64,000 nucleotides of DNA from Catenulispora pinistramenti (GCF_018274385.1 NZ_JAAFYZ010000009.1:42398-106397); one strand, 5' to 3'. Shown: positions 38,158 through 47,467, numbered from the stretch's first letter. Program-made: numbers and translations. Notes: generated from the letters alone by a model not told the origin.

Positions 38158-39906
38158 GTGATCTGGCGTATGTCGTCGTTGTTCCTGCGAACACTGCGCG
38201 AGGACCCGGCGGACGCCGAGGTTCCGAGCCACAAGCTCCTGGTCCGAGGCGGGTACGTCCGCCGCGTCGCCCCGGGCATCTACTCCTGGCTGCCCCTGGG
38301 CAAGCAGGTGCTGGAGAACGTGACCCGCGTGGTCCGCGAGGAGATGGACCGGATGGGCGGGCAGGAGGTCCAGTTCCCCGCTCTGCTGCCCCGTGAGTAC
38401 TACGAGGCGACCGGCCGCTGGACCGAGTACGGAGACAACCTGTTCCGGCTCCAGGACCGCCGCGGCAACGACTACCTCCTCGGCCCCACGCACGAGGAGA
38501 TGTTCACCGACATGGTGAAGGGCGAGGTGTCGTCCTACAAGGACCTGCCTGTCACCCTCTACCAGATCCAGACCAAGTACCGGGACGAGGCGCGGCCCCG
38601 GGCCGGCATCCTGCGCGGCCGGGAGTTCCTGATGAAGGACTCGTATTCCTTCGACCTGGACGACGAAGGCCTGAAGCACTCTTACGCGCAGCACCGAGAC
38701 ACCTACATCCGGATCTTCGAGCGCCTCGGCATCAAGTACAAGATCGTCTCGGCGATGTCCGGCGCGATGGGCGGCTCGGCCTCCGAGGAGTTTCTGGCCA
38801 CCGCGCCTACCGGCGAGGACACCTATGTGGCGTGCCACAACTGCGGCTACGCGGCCAACGTCGAGGCCGTCGAGACCGCGGTGCCGCCCGCGCAGGACGC
38901 CGCCTCGCATCCCGCGTTGCGGATCCTGGACACCCCGGACACCCCGACTATCGACTCGCTGGTCGCGGTGGTGAACGGCCTCGGCATCGAGATCGAGGCC
39001 GAGGACACGCTGAAGAACGTCGTGGTCAAGGTCAGCTACCCCGGCGTGAAGGAGCCCAAGGTCCTGATCGTCGGCGTGCCCGGCGACCGCGAGGTGGACC
39101 TCAAGCGCCTGGAGGCGGCGGTGTCGCCCGGCGAGGTCGAGCTGTTCGAGGCTGAGGACTTCGCTAAGCACCCCAAGCTGGTCCGGGGCTACATCGGCCC
39201 GGTCGGTATGAAGGAGGCCGGGTACGAGTACCTGGTCGACCCGCGGGTGGCCGTCGGTACCGCCTGGGTCACCGGCGCCAACGAGGCCGGCAAGCACGCC
39301 GCGTACGTGGTGGCCGGCCGGGACTTCGACATCGAGGGCACCGTCGAGGCCGCCGAGGTGCGGGCCGGCGACCTGTGCCCGCGCTGCGGCCACGAGCTGT
39401 CCATCGACCGCGGCATCGAGATCGGCCACATCTTCCAGCTCGGCCGCAAGTACGCCGACGTCGCCAAGCTCGACGTGCTCGGCAAGGACGGCAAGCCGGC
39501 CCGGGTCACCATGGGCAGCTACGGCGTCGGCGTCTCGCGCGCCGTCGCGGTCCTGGCCGAGCAGCTGCACGACGAGCTCGGCCTGGTCTGGCCGCGCGAG
39601 GTGGCCCCGGCCGACGTGCACATCGTCGCGGCCGGCAAGGACCAGACCATCTACGAGACCGCGAACCGCTACGCCGAAGAGCTCGGCGCGCGCGGCGTGC
39701 GGGTCCTGTACGACGACCGCATGGGCAGCGTCTCGCCCGGGGTGAAGTTCAAGGACGCCGAGCTGATCGGCATCCCGACCATCGTCGTGGTCGGCCGGAA
39801 CCTCGCCGACGGCGTGGTCGAGGTCCGGGACCGCCGCAGCGGGGAGAAGACCGAGGTCGCGGTACCGGACCTGGTCGAGCACGTGCACGCGTTGGTGCGC
39901 GGCTGA
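38158..39906 (+). CDS. proS: Prolyl-tRNA synthetase (bacterial type, with editing insert)
   Basis: A 582-residue class II synthetase. GTG 38158 has AGGAG 6 nt upstream; ATG 38170 is a weaker alternative. Motif 2 ([27 protein letters not shown]) and motif 3 ([11 protein letters not shown]) are present. The INS editing domain lies between (about residues 230-395), and the C-terminal anticodon-binding domain ends at HVHALVRG. Position near rimP-nusA-infB is as in Streptomyces. Confidence 0.97.
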   Translation: MIWRMSSLFLRTLREDPADAEVPSHKLLVRGGYVRRVAPGIYSWLPLGKQVLENVTRVVREEMDRMGGQEVQFPALLPREYYEATGRWTEYGDNLFRLQDRRGNDYLLGPTHEEMFTDMVKGEVSSYKDLPVTLYQIQTKYRDEARPRAGILRGREFLMKDSYSFDLDDEGLKHSYAQHRDTYIRIFERLGIKYKIVSAMSGAMGGSASEEFLATAPTGEDTYVACHNCGYAANVEAVETAVPPAQDAASHPALRILDTPDTPTIDSLVAVVNGLGIEIEAEDTLKNVVVKVSYPGVKEPKVLIVGVPGDREVDLKRLEAAVSPGEVELFEAEDFAKHPKLVRGYIGPVGMKEAGYEYLVDPRVAVGTAWVTGANEAGKHAAYVVAGRDFDIEGTVEAAEVRAGDLCPRCGHELSIDRGIEIGHIFQLGRKYADVAKLDVLGKDGKPARVTMGSYGVGVSRAVAVLAEQLHDELGLVWPREVAPADVHIVAAGKDQTIYETANRYAEELGARGVRVLYDDRMGSVSPGVKFKDAELIGIPTIVVVGRNLADGVVEVRDRRSGEKTEVAVPDLVEHVHALVRG

Positions 39907-39922
39907 GGCCGGACCGTCACCG

Positions 39923-39957
39923 CGCTGCGCCGCCGGAAGCTTTCCGGCGGCGCAGCG
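39923..39957 (+). terminator. Terminator after proS
   Basis: A perfect 16-bp stem (CGCTGCGCCGCCGGAA and its complement) with a 3-nt loop starts 16 nt after the stop. Confidence 0.8.
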
Positions 39958-40036
39958 TCGCGTCCGGGTCCCGGGTCGTCTCGATCACACCCGGTAGGGC
40001 GTCGTCCCCATCGGCTGACGCGCAATAATCACCTCC

Positions 40037-41659
40037 ATGGATGCACCGACCCCCGGCACCGTCATAGCCGAGCGCTACCGTCTGACCAGGCCCCTCGGGG
40101 CCGGCAGCAGTGCGGTCGTCTGGGAGGCGCAGGACTCGAGCCTGGACCGGCTGGTCGCGGTGAAGCTGCTGCACGGCGGGGCGGCCGCGCATCCGGCCGG
40201 CCGCGAGCAGTTGCGCCGGGAGGCCCTGGCCCTGGCCCGGCTGTCGCATCCGCGGGTGACCACCGTCTTCGACTACATCGAGTGGCAGGACGGGGACGGG
40301 GACTTCCAGCCGGTGCTGGTCACCGAGCTGCTGGCCGGGCTGAACCTGGAGGACCGGCTGGAGCAGGGCCCGCTGCTGGAGAACGACGCCCGGCTGGCCT
40401 GCGCGCAGCTGGCGAGCGCGCTCGAGGCGGTGCACCAGGTCGGGATCATCCACCGCGACCTGAAGCCCGGCAACGTCATGCTGATGTCCGACGGGGTCAA
40501 GCTCCTGGACTTCGGCATCGCGCAGGCCTCCTCCGACACCGACGCCCGTACCGGCCTGGTGATCGGGACGCCGTCGTGCATGGCGCCCGAGCAGCTGACC
40601 GGACGCGGCGCGCTCCCGGCGTCCGACGTCTACGCGCTCGGCTGCATCCTCTACTGGTCCATCACCGGCCGCGCCCCGTTCGAGGGCGAGACGGTCGACG
40701 ACGTGGTCAAGGGCCACCTGCACCGGCTCCCGCCGCCGCTGCCCACCGCCGGCCTGCCGCCGCAGATAGCCGGGATCTACCGGCAGTGCCTGGCCAAAGA
40801 CCCGATGGAACGGCCCGCCGCGGCGACGGTCGCGGCCGTCCTGGAACTGCGCGGTGCCCCGGCCGAGATCCCCGGCGCGGTGCGGCCGACCGCGAACCGG
40901 ACGATGGTGATGCAGCCGTACGACGCTTCACCGCCCTCGTCCCTGGCCGCCCAGCAGCAGCCCGCCTACATGGGGCCGCGCGTTCCCCAGCAGAGCGTTC
41001 CGGACGACGATGACGGCGGTTCCTACCCGGCCCAGCCGACGTTCCCCGGCCCGCCTCCGCCGCGCCGCTACAACTGGATCTGGATGCTCCTGGGCGCCCT
41101 GGTCATCGCCTTCATCGCGGCGGCCACCACCGCGCTGTTCATGAAGGGCTCGCAGGCGGAGAAGCAGACCAAGTCCGCGCCGCCGCCTGGCATCACCGCG
41201 AAGACCACCCCGAGCGGATCCGCGACGGCGCCGTCCGGCTCGGCCACGTCGTCGTCCGGCAGCCCGACCCCTTCCACACCCTCCTCCTCCGGGCCGGCGT
41301 CCACGGCTTCACCGACCGCCGATCCGAACGCGAACCCGCTCGCCTATCTGGAGGGCATCCGGAGCCAGATCGACGGATTCATCGCGCAGGGGGCGACGGT
41401 GATGGACCCGAACGCCGGGCGCGATCTGCAGAACTCCCTGACCGATCTGGAGAGTTCGGTGCAGAAGGCGCAGCAGCACGGGATGAAGGGCGGCTACCTG
41501 CGCGATGTGCAGGACAAAACCGACCAGTTGGGCTCGCAGGTCAACGACGACCAGGGCCAGGGGCTGGTCAACGACACCACGGCCTCGGCCCTGTCCGGTG
41601 AGCTCCAGAACTTCTCCGACGCGCTGAGCAACGGTGGCGGTGACAACGGCAATAACTGA
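40037..41659 (+). CDS. Transmembrane Ser/Thr protein kinase
   Basis: A 540-residue receptor-type kinase. Kinase domain to about residue 270: Gly loop GAGSSAVVW, Lys43, catalytic HRDLKPGN at 139-146, DFG at 158-160, APEQ. A Pro-rich juxtamembrane stretch, one TM helix (about 347-370), and an extracellular Ser/Thr/Pro linker follow, then a helical domain (YLEGIRSQIDGFIAQGATVMDPNAGRDLQNSLTDLESSV). No PASTA repeats. The ligand is unknown. It stands alone between proS and the convergent DUF4439 gene. Confidence 0.92.
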   Translation: MDAPTPGTVIAERYRLTRPLGAGSSAVVWEAQDSSLDRLVAVKLLHGGAAAHPAGREQLRREALALARLSHPRVTTVFDYIEWQDGDGDFQPVLVTELLAGLNLEDRLEQGPLLENDARLACAQLASALEAVHQVGIIHRDLKPGNVMLMSDGVKLLDFGIAQASSDTDARTGLVIGTPSCMAPEQLTGRGALPASDVYALGCILYWSITGRAPFEGETVDDVVKGHLHRLPPPLPTAGLPPQIAGIYRQCLAKDPMERPAAATVAAVLELRGAPAEIPGAVRPTANRTMVMQPYDASPPSSLAAQQQPAYMGPRVPQQSVPDDDDGGSYPAQPTFPGPPPPRRYNWIWMLLGALVIAFIAAATTALFMKGSQAEKQTKSAPPPGITAKTTPSGSATAPSGSATSSSGSPTPSTPSSSGPASTASPTADPNANPLAYLEGIRSQIDGFIAQGATVMDPNAGRDLQNSLTDLESSVQKAQQHGMKGGYLRDVQDKTDQLGSQVNDDQGQGLVNDTTASALSGELQNFSDALSNGGGDNGNN

Positions 41660-41686
41660 TGGCGGACCGGACAGACCGGTGGGGCA

Positions 41687-42094
41687 TCAGTCCCGTTCGG
41701 GAAGGCCCGGGAACGGCACGGAGGTCCCGCGCCACCGGACCGCGCGGACCGCGGCGTCGGTCAGCCACTCCACGCCGGTGCGGCGGACGTCACCGTCAGA
41801 GGCTTGGACGACGTCCGCGTAGGAGGCGCCGAGCCGTTCCTCCAACTGCGTCGCCAATCGGGTGGCATCAGCGGCGGTGTTCACCGGGAACGGGATCGTG
41901 TACGCGGGCGCCGCGGCCACCGGCTTGTCGCCCTGTGCCTCGATCCATCCGATGAGGATGTCGCGGCGCGCACGGTGGGTGTCGTACGCGTTCTGCGCGG
42001 CGGTCCGCTGCGCCCCGGTGAGGCGGACCGCGAGGACTCCGTATCCGTATACCGCCGCGTACTCGTTGCCCAGCGCGGTCTGAAACGCGCTCAT
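41687..42094 (-). CDS. DUF4439 ferritin-like protein
   Basis: A 135-residue, four-helix-type protein (FQTALGNEYAAVYGYGVLAVRL; AAQNAYDTHRARRDILIGWI). The start ATG 42094 overlaps the stop of the lipoprotein gene by 4 nt. DUF4439 has a ferritin-like fold; the Glu/His positions here (NEYAAVYGYG, THRARRD) could bind metal but function is unknown. The pair next to rimP is also found in Streptomyces. Confidence 0.82.
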   Translation of the reverse strand: MSAFQTALGNEYAAVYGYGVLAVRLTGAQRTAAQNAYDTHRARRDILIGWIEAQGDKPVAAAPAYTIPFPVNTAADATRLATQLEERLGASYADVVQASDGDVRRTGVEWLTDAAVRAVRWRGTSVPFPGLPERD

Positions 42095-42651
42095 GCGGTG
42101 CCTCCCAGCAGCAACGCCGCGTGTCCGGCCTCGGAGGCGGCGACCGACGCCAGCAGCATGGCGGTGGCGGCGTCGGTGGACAGGATGTCGGTGGTCCGGG
42201 CGCTCGCGGCGTCCTGTTCCGCCTTGGCCAGCGTCGCCACTGTGGTCTTGGCGTCCACCGGGGGAACGGTGGCCGCCGGCGGGGAGGGCGGCGGAGTGGA
42301 TGACAGCGGTGTGGACGACGGCGTGGATGGGGGCGGCGTGTAACCGGCCCCTATAGCGGCGGCATGCGAGGAGTGCTCCGCGCGGATCGTTCTGAGCTTC
42401 GCGCTGAGAACCGCGTCGGCGCCCACGGAAGGCAGCGCCAGCGCGGCGTCGTAGCGTGCGATCAGGTCGGACTCCGCCGCCAGCGCCCGGTCCCGCACCG
42501 GATCCGGCTGCCCCGCCGGCACCGGTTTGGCCGGAGAGCTCCCCGGGCTTGTCTTGTCGGACGGAGCGGCACAGGCGCCTACCAGCGCCACACCCGTCAC
42601 AGTGAGCAGCATGCGTCTCGTCAGCACGGCGGGCACCCAGGTCACCGGCAA
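42091..42651 (-). CDS. Lipoprotein with helical mature domain, partner of the DUF4439 protein
   Basis: Up to 186 residues. The signal has RR, then MLLTVTGVALVGAC, a lipobox with Cys near 27. The start is uncertain: TTG 42651, GTG 42645 and GTG 42627 are all in frame, and none has a strong RBS. The mature part has a helical segment (DLIARYDAALALPSVG, KLRTIRAEHSSHAAAIGA), a Pro/Ser/Thr linker and a second helical segment. It is coupled by ATGA to the DUF4439 gene and may form a complex with it. Confidence 0.75.
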   Translation of the reverse strand: MPVTWVPAVLTRRMLLTVTGVALVGACAAPSDKTSPGSSPAKPVPAGQPDPVRDRALAAESDLIARYDAALALPSVGADAVLSAKLRTIRAEHSSHAAAIGAGYTPPPSTPSSTPLSSTPPPSPPAATVPPVDAKTTVATLAKAEQDAASARTTDILSTDAATAMLLASVAASEAGHAALLLGGTA

Positions 42652-42773
42652 AGTGTAGCGATTCCGACGGACGTGCTGACGGGAGCGCGCCCTGGGGCGG
42701 AACGGATACTGTGTTGGCTACGAAGCGACAGCACGAACGCCGACAACTGCACGACAACTGCACAAGGAGAACG

Positions 42774-43382
42774 ATGAGCACCCCCCGATCCGGATCCCCG
42801 GCGGACCGGTTGCAAACGCTGCTGGAGCCGGTCGTCGCCGCCGCCGGCTACGACCTGGAAGCCGTCCGTGTCTCGCAGGTGGCCCGGCGTCGCCGGGTCG
42901 AGGTCGTGGTGGACGGCGACGACGGCGTGTCGCTCGACGCGGTCTCCGATCTCACCCGGGTGGTCTCCGAGGTGCTCGACGGCCCAGACGCGGCCGGGGT
43001 CATGGGCGATCAGCCCTACGTGCTGGAGGTCGGGTCCCCGGGCACCGACCGGCCGCTGACCCTGCCCAAGCACTGGCACCGGGCCAAGGGCCGGCTGGTG
43101 CGGGCCGTGCTGCGCGACGGCGGCGAGGTCACCGGCCGGGTGCTGGACGGCGACGACGAGGGCGTGCTGCTCGAACTCCAGACGGAGCCCGCCAAGCCCG
43201 GCAAGAAGAAGGCCGTGGCCGAACAGCGCAGGCTGACGTTCGCCGAGGTCGCCAAGGCGCGCGTGGAGATTGAGTTCAACCGCAAGGACGACGAGACTGG
43301 CCAGGCCGATCCGGACGCGGACGGCGAGCCGGCGGACATCGACGACATCGATGACGACATCGACGAGGACGAGGAGGGCTGA
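42774..43382 (+). CDS. rimP: Ribosome maturation factor RimP
   Basis: A 202-residue protein; ATG 42774 has AAGGAGA upstream. RimP marks: [34 protein letters not shown] and the SH3-like second domain. The last ~35 residues are a very acidic Asp/Glu tail, longer than usual. It acts in 30S assembly. Five nt separate it from nusA. Confidence 0.95.
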   Translation: MSTPRSGSPADRLQTLLEPVVAAAGYDLEAVRVSQVARRRRVEVVVDGDDGVSLDAVSDLTRVVSEVLDGPDAAGVMGDQPYVLEVGSPGTDRPLTLPKHWHRAKGRLVRAVLRDGGEVTGRVLDGDDEGVLLELQTEPAKPGKKKAVAEQRRLTFAEVAKARVEIEFNRKDDETGQADPDADGEPADIDDIDDDIDEDEEG

Positions 43383-43387
43383 CGACC

Positions 43388-44362
43388 ATGGACATCCCCA
43401 CGAGTGCATTGCGCGACCTGGAGAAGGACCGCGGGATCCCCTTCGAGAAGCTGGTCGAGGACATCGAGGCGGCGCTGCTGATCGCCTACAAGCGCACCGA
43501 CGGCGCCAAGACCCGGGCCCGGGTCCAGGTCGACCGGGCCAGCGGCCACGTCACCGTGTGGGCCGTGGAGGACATCGAGGACGGCACCACCCGGGAGTAC
43601 GACGACACCCCGAGCGAGTTCGGCCGCATCGCCTCCACCACCGCCAAGCAGGTGATCCTGCAGCGGCTGCGGGACCACGAGGACGAGCAGACCTTCGGCG
43701 AGTTCTCCGGCCGCAAGGGCGACCTGATCACCGGGGTCGTGCAGCAGGGCCGGGACCCGCGCGCGGTGCTGGTGAACATCGGCAAGCTGGAGGGCACGCT
43801 GCCGGCCGCCGAGCAGGTCCCGGGCGAGGAGTACCGGCACGGCGAGCGCCTGAAGTGCTACGTCGTGGACGTCCGGCGCGGTGCCCGCGGCCCGCAGGTG
43901 ACCCTCTCCCGTACCCACCCGGACCTGGTGAAGAAGCTGTTCGCGCTGGAGGTGCCGGAGATCGCCGAGGGCGCGGTGGAGATCACCGCGATCGCCCGCG
44001 AGGCCGGCCACCGCACCAAGATCGCGGTCCGTTCGCACCGGGCCGGCGTCAACGCCAAGGGCGCCTGCATCGGCCCGATGGGCGCGCGGGTCCGGAACGT
44101 CATGGCCGAACTGCACGGCGAGAAGATCGACATCGTCGACTGGTCCGAGGACCCGGCCGAGATGGTCGGCAACGCCCTGTCCCCGGCCCGGGTGTCGAAG
44201 GTGCAGGTCGTGGATCTGGACCAGCGCAGCGCCCGGGTGATCGTCCCGGACTTCCAGCTGTCGCTGGCCATCGGCAAGGAGGGCCAGAACGCGCGGCTGG
44301 CCGCGCGGCTCACCGGCTGGCGGATCGACATCCGCTCGGACGTGGAGCCGGTCACGGAGTAG
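43388..44362 (+). CDS. nusA: Transcription factor NusA (short actinobacterial form)
   Basis: 324 residues: N-terminal RNAP-binding domain ([11 protein letters not shown]), S1 domain ([26 protein letters not shown]), then two KH domains ([42 protein letters not shown]). The C-terminal acidic repeats of E. coli NusA are absent, as expected in actinobacteria. It is in an operon with rimP, and a strong hairpin ends it here instead of continuing to ylxR-infB. Confidence 0.97.
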   Translation: MDIPTSALRDLEKDRGIPFEKLVEDIEAALLIAYKRTDGAKTRARVQVDRASGHVTVWAVEDIEDGTTREYDDTPSEFGRIASTTAKQVILQRLRDHEDEQTFGEFSGRKGDLITGVVQQGRDPRAVLVNIGKLEGTLPAAEQVPGEEYRHGERLKCYVVDVRRGARGPQVTLSRTHPDLVKKLFALEVPEIAEGAVEITAIAREAGHRTKIAVRSHRAGVNAKGACIGPMGARVRNVMAELHGEKIDIVDWSEDPAEMVGNALSPARVSKVQVVDLDQRSARVIVPDFQLSLAIGKEGQNARLAARLTGWRIDIRSDVEPVTE

Positions 44363-44378
44363 TACCTGGCGAGCATAA

Positions 44379-44408
44379 ATAAGGGCCTTCCGGTTGGAAG
44401 GCCCTTAT
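44379..44408. terminator. Terminator after nusA
   Basis: A perfect 13-bp stem ATAAGGGCCTTCC / GGAAGGCCCTTAT with tetraloop GGTT, A-rich before and T-containing after, works on both strands between nusA and the convergent GlcG/HbpS gene. Confidence 0.88.
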
Positions 44409-44466
44409 CTGCTCATGCGGGGAGTTGCTTACAGAGTCAGGCAGACCCGTCTGCCCGGCGGTGGGA

Positions 44467-44868
44467 TCACAGGGCCTTGGCGACCGCCTCGGCGACCGCG
44501 ACGTCCTGGTCCACCAGGCCGCCGGAGACGCCGACCGCGCCGAGCACGGTGCCGTCCGCGGTGGCCAGCGGCAGGCCGCCGCCGAAGGTGACCAGGCCGC
44601 CGTTGGAGTTCTCCACGCCGTAGATCGGGCCGCCGGGCTGCGACATCTCGCCGAGGACGGAGCTCGGCATCGGGAACAGCGCGGAGGTCTTCGCCTTGCG
44701 CTGGGACAGATCCACGGAGCCCAGCCAGCCGCCGTCCATCCGCTGGAACGCGATCAGGCTCCCGGCGGTGTCGACGATCGTGATGCTCATGGGGACGCCG
44801 ATCTCGGCGGCGGCCTCCTGGCCGGCGGCGAGGAGGCGGGTTGCGGTTTCGAGGTTCAGAGTGCTCAT
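44467..44868 (-). CDS. GlcG/HbpS-family protein
   Basis: A 133-residue protein covering the whole domain: LETATRLLAAGQEAAAEIGVPMSITIVD, LIAFQRMDG, KAKTSALF, GGLPL, GAVGVSGG near the end (VDQDVAVAEAVAKAL). Relatives bind haem or cobalamin-type ligands (HbpS) or accompany oxidoreductases (GlcG). No signal peptide. Divergent from the XRE regulator with a shared 102-bp region holding a palindrome. Confidence 0.87.
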   Translation of the reverse strand: MSTLNLETATRLLAAGQEAAAEIGVPMSITIVDTAGSLIAFQRMDGGWLGSVDLSQRKAKTSALFPMPSSVLGEMSQPGGPIYGVENSNGGLVTFGGGLPLATADGTVLGAVGVSGGLVDQDVAVAEAVAKAL

Positions 44869-44914
44869 GGCCTCCAGCGTGCTCGGCGCGGCGGTGCGCA
44901 ACCAGAGCTCGCCT

Positions 44915-44941
44915 GTTCCTGGGGACAGCGACCCCAGGAAC
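44915..44941. promoter_or_regulatory. Palindromic operator between the GlcG/HbpS and XRE genes
   Basis: GTTCCTGGGG and CCCCAGGAAC are perfect 10-bp inverted repeats 7 nt apart. The site is 46 nt from the glcG-type start and 29 nt from the regulator start, the usual place for an autoregulated divergent pair. Confidence 0.72.
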
Positions 44942-44970
44942 GTCGGCGGCGCGGATGCGATGCTGGGTAC

Positions 44971-45807
44971 GTGAGTGAGCTCGGTGATTTCCTGAAGTCG
45001 AAGCGCGCGGCCATAGCGCCGGAATCTGTCGGACTGCCCGCTGTGGGCAATCCGCGGCGGGTCCGCGGTCTGCGCCGCGAAGAGGTCGCGCAGTTGGCCA
45101 CTATGAGTGTCGATCACTACACGCGGCTGGAACAGGGCCGCGTCACCACGGCTTCGGACAGTGTGCTGAACGGGATCGCCACCGCGTTGCGGCTGACCGA
45201 CGCCGAGCGCACCTACCTGCACATCCTGGCGCAGCCCCCGACGCGCTCCCGGAACTCCGGTGACCAGGCGGAGGGCGGCACCAAGGTCGGCCCGCTGGTC
45301 TGGCATCTGCTCGACGCCATGCGCGACATCCCGGCCATGGTCATCGATCCGCGCGGGGACATCGTGGCCTGGAACCCGCTCGCGGTGGCGCTGTACTTCG
45401 ACTTCGCCGAGCTGCCGCCGCGCGAGCGGAACATGATCCGCATGCTCTTCCTGGAACCCCGGGTCCGGGCCATGCACCGCAACTGGGAAGAGGTCGCCGC
45501 GGTCAGTGTGGCGCGGATGCGGATGAGCGTCGGCCTGATGCCGGGGGACCGGCGGATGGCCGAGCTGGTCAGCGAGCTGCTGGAGCGGGACGCCGACTTC
45601 CGGAAGTGGTGGGGCGGCCACGAGGTGTTGGCGACCGACACCTTCCGCAAGAGCTTCGACCACCCGGTCGCCGGGTGGCTGCTGCTGGACTGGCAGGCGC
45701 TGTCCGTCGCGGCCGATCCGGACCTGACGATGATCGTCTTCACCGCGCCGCCCGGATCGCCGACCGCGGACTCGCTGCGGATGCTCGCTTCCTGGGCCGC
45801 GGGCTGA
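44971..45807 (+). CDS. XRE-family regulator with MmyB-like ligand-binding domain
   Basis: 278 residues from GTG 44971. The HTH (VRGLRREEVAQLATMSVDHYTRLEQGR) is followed by a PAS-like MmyB domain (HLLDAMRDIPAMVIDPRGDIVAWNPLAVALYFDF; NMIRMLFLEP; DFRKWWGGHEVL; GWLLLDWQALSVAADPDLTMIVFTAPPGSPTADSLRML). Such proteins commonly control an adjacent divergent gene, here the GlcG/HbpS-like one, through the palindrome at 44915-44941. The effector is unknown. Confidence 0.9.
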   Translation: MSELGDFLKSKRAAIAPESVGLPAVGNPRRVRGLRREEVAQLATMSVDHYTRLEQGRVTTASDSVLNGIATALRLTDAERTYLHILAQPPTRSRNSGDQAEGGTKVGPLVWHLLDAMRDIPAMVIDPRGDIVAWNPLAVALYFDFAELPPRERNMIRMLFLEPRVRAMHRNWEEVAAVSVARMRMSVGLMPGDRRMAELVSELLERDADFRKWWGGHEVLATDTFRKSFDHPVAGWLLLDWQALSVAADPDLTMIVFTAPPGSPTADSLRMLASWAAG

Positions 45808-45866
45808 CCACGCCGGCCGCCTGCCCCTGCTGCGAGCCGACCGCCTGCCGGGGCCGCGAGCCGACC

Positions 45867-45901
45867 GCGCACGGTGAACACCCCCTCGGTGCGCCGTGCG
45901 C
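45867..45901. terminator. Hairpin between convergent genes
   Basis: GCGCACGG (45867-45874) pairs with CCGTGCGC (45894-45901); inner bases can extend the stem partly. It lies between the XRE gene and the DHFR-like gene. Confidence 0.5.
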
Positions 45902-45919
45902 TGTCGGCCGCGTGTCCCC

Positions 45920-46528
45920 TCAGCTCTTCCGAACCCGGTACCGCAGGTGCGTGACCCGCTCGCTGGGCACGACGACCGGATCCTCCAGCAGTACCTGGCC
46001 TTCGAAGCGGTCGCCGAAGAACCGCTTGCCCGAGCCGAACACCACCGGTACCAGCGCTACGTCCACCTCATCGACCAGCCCGGCGGCGAAGGCCTGCCCG
46101 CCGACGTCGCCGCCGTTGACCGCGACGTCGCGATCCGGCCCGGCGACCGCCTTCGCCTGCGCGATCGCGCTCGCCACTCCGTCGGTGACGAAGGTGAACG
46201 GAGCGGTGCCCATGTACTTCCAGTCCGTGGGAACGCTGTGCGTCACCACGAACACCCGGTCCCCGGCCACCGGCACGCCGTCCCAGCCGTCGGTGAGATC
46301 GAACAGCCGCCGGCCGATGACCATCGCGCCGATCCGGGACCACTGCTCGTCGAGGTACCGCGCCGACGCCGCCGGCGCCTTGAAGGACATATGCCGGTTG
46401 CCCGCAGTGATTCTGGTGTCGCCGTTGAAGTAGAAGTCGTGCAACGGACCGACCTGGTCGTCCTCGGTCGCCAGGAAGCCGTCCAGCGAGACCGCGTCGG
46501 CCATGATGACCCCGGCCATCGCGCTCAC
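45920..46528 (-). CDS. RibD-C/dihydrofolate-reductase-like protein
   Basis: 202 residues: SLDGFLATEDDQ near the start, MVIGRRLFDLTDGWDG, FVVTHSVP, VNGGDVGGQAFAAGLVDEVDVALVPVVFGSGKRFF. This is the small 'dihydrofolate reductase family' fold, mostly of unknown substrate and distinct from FolA. The GTG start overlaps the stop of the SRPBCC gene (GTGA). Third gene of the arsR operon. Confidence 0.88.
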   Translation of the reverse strand: MSAMAGVIMADAVSLDGFLATEDDQVGPLHDFYFNGDTRITAGNRHMSFKAPAASARYLDEQWSRIGAMVIGRRLFDLTDGWDGVPVAGDRVFVVTHSVPTDWKYMGTAPFTFVTDGVASAIAQAKAVAGPDRDVAVNGGDVGGQAFAAGLVDEVDVALVPVVFGSGKRFFGDRFEGQVLLEDPVVVPSERVTHLRYRVRKS

Positions 46529-47016
46529 ACCTCCCGGGCCAGCAGCTCGGCCAGGCGGTCCATCGAGTCCCGGATGCCGTACTCCATCCCGGACGCCAGG
46601 GCGGCCTCACGGGCGGCCATCGACGGGAACACCGAGCGGGTGATCAGGCGGGTGCGGCCGTCCACCTCCTGGATGCGGTAGGTGCCCAGCACCACCTCGT
46701 CCGGTGCGCCCTCGAACTCGAAGGTCTGCACGATCAGGTCCGGCTTGACCGTGTGGAAGACGCCGTGGAACGCCGCGCGGTGGTCGCCGAGGTGGCCGCC
46801 GTGGTGGATGTAGCGGTAGCTGCCGCCCGGGCGGGCGTCGTATTCCTCAACGTCCATCTCCAGGTCGCGCGGGCCCAGCCACCGGGCGACCACCTTCGGG
46901 TCGGTGTGCGCGCGGAACAGCTGGGCCGGGGTGCAGTCGAAGTCCCGGACGACTTCCAGGTACGGGGTGCCTTCCTCGGCGGTGATGGTCGTGGGGTTGG
47001 TGGGGTTGGTACTCAT
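46525..47016 (-). CDS. SRPBCC/AHSA1-domain protein
   Basis: 163 residues: EVVRDFDCTPAQLFRAHTDPKVVARWLGPRDLEMDVEEYDARPGGSYRYIHH, then GVFHTVKPDLIVQTFEFEG and a final helix. The hydrophobic-cavity START-like fold often follows an ArsR repressor gene in actinobacteria. ATGA overlap with arsR and GTGA overlap with the DHFR-like gene make a tight three-gene operon. Confidence 0.92.
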   Translation of the reverse strand: MSTNPTNPTTITAEEGTPYLEVVRDFDCTPAQLFRAHTDPKVVARWLGPRDLEMDVEEYDARPGGSYRYIHHGGHLGDHRAAFHGVFHTVKPDLIVQTFEFEGAPDEVVLGTYRIQEVDGRTRLITRSVFPSMAAREAALASGMEYGIRDSMDRLAELLAREV

Positions 47017-47354
47017 CGTTCTTCCTCCTCTTTGAGTGTTTCCAGTACGGCGTCGAGCTTTCGGAAACGGCTCTCGGCCGCCAGCCGGTAGCCGTCGATC
47101 CAGCTGGTGAGCCGCTCCAGGGCGGCCGGGTCCAGATGGCAGGGCCGGCGTTGGCCGTCCCGGCTGCGGGTGATCAGGCCGGCGTCCTCCAGCACTCCGA
47201 TGTGCCGGGAGACCGCCTGCTTGGTGATGGGGAACAGGTCCGCCAACTCGTTCACCGTGGCCTCGCCGCGGGACAGCCGCGCCACGATCGCGCGGCGCAC
47301 CGGGTCGCCGAGGGCGGTGAAGGCCCGGTCCAGCGCCTCTTCTTTGTCAACCAT
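47013..47354 (-). CDS. ArsR-family repressor
   Basis: 113 residues from ATG 47354 (a TTG at 47366 would add four). The winged helix is clear: DPVRRAIVARLSRGEATVNELADLFPITKQAVSRHIGVLEDAGLITRSRDGQRR. No metal-binding cysteine pair as in arsenic sensors; it belongs to the group paired with AHSA1 proteins. It probably represses its own operon through the inverted repeat at 47379-47394. Confidence 0.92.
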   Translation of the reverse strand: MVDKEEALDRAFTALGDPVRRAIVARLSRGEATVNELADLFPITKQAVSRHIGVLEDAGLITRSRDGQRRPCHLDPAALERLTSWIDGYRLAAESRFRKLDAVLETLKEEEER

Positions 47355-47378
47355 ACCTTTGATCAACCATCCCTTTAA

Positions 47379-47399
47379 TCAACTGATGCGTTGACTATA
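47379..47399 (-). promoter_or_regulatory. Promoter and operator of the arsR operon
   Basis: On the minus strand a -10 TATAGT (47399-47394) is followed directly by TCAAC-N6-GTTGA (47394-47379), 24 nt before the arsR start. Further GTTGA copies follow in the leader (AAAGG-x-ATGGTTGA twice). A dimeric repressor bound here would block the start of transcription. Confidence 0.55.
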
Positions 47400-47467
47400 A
47401 GCCGGATTCTGACCGCCCGTCAAATAGCCCGGGAAACGCGGGAGTGATCCAGGCGCTAGACTGAGAC

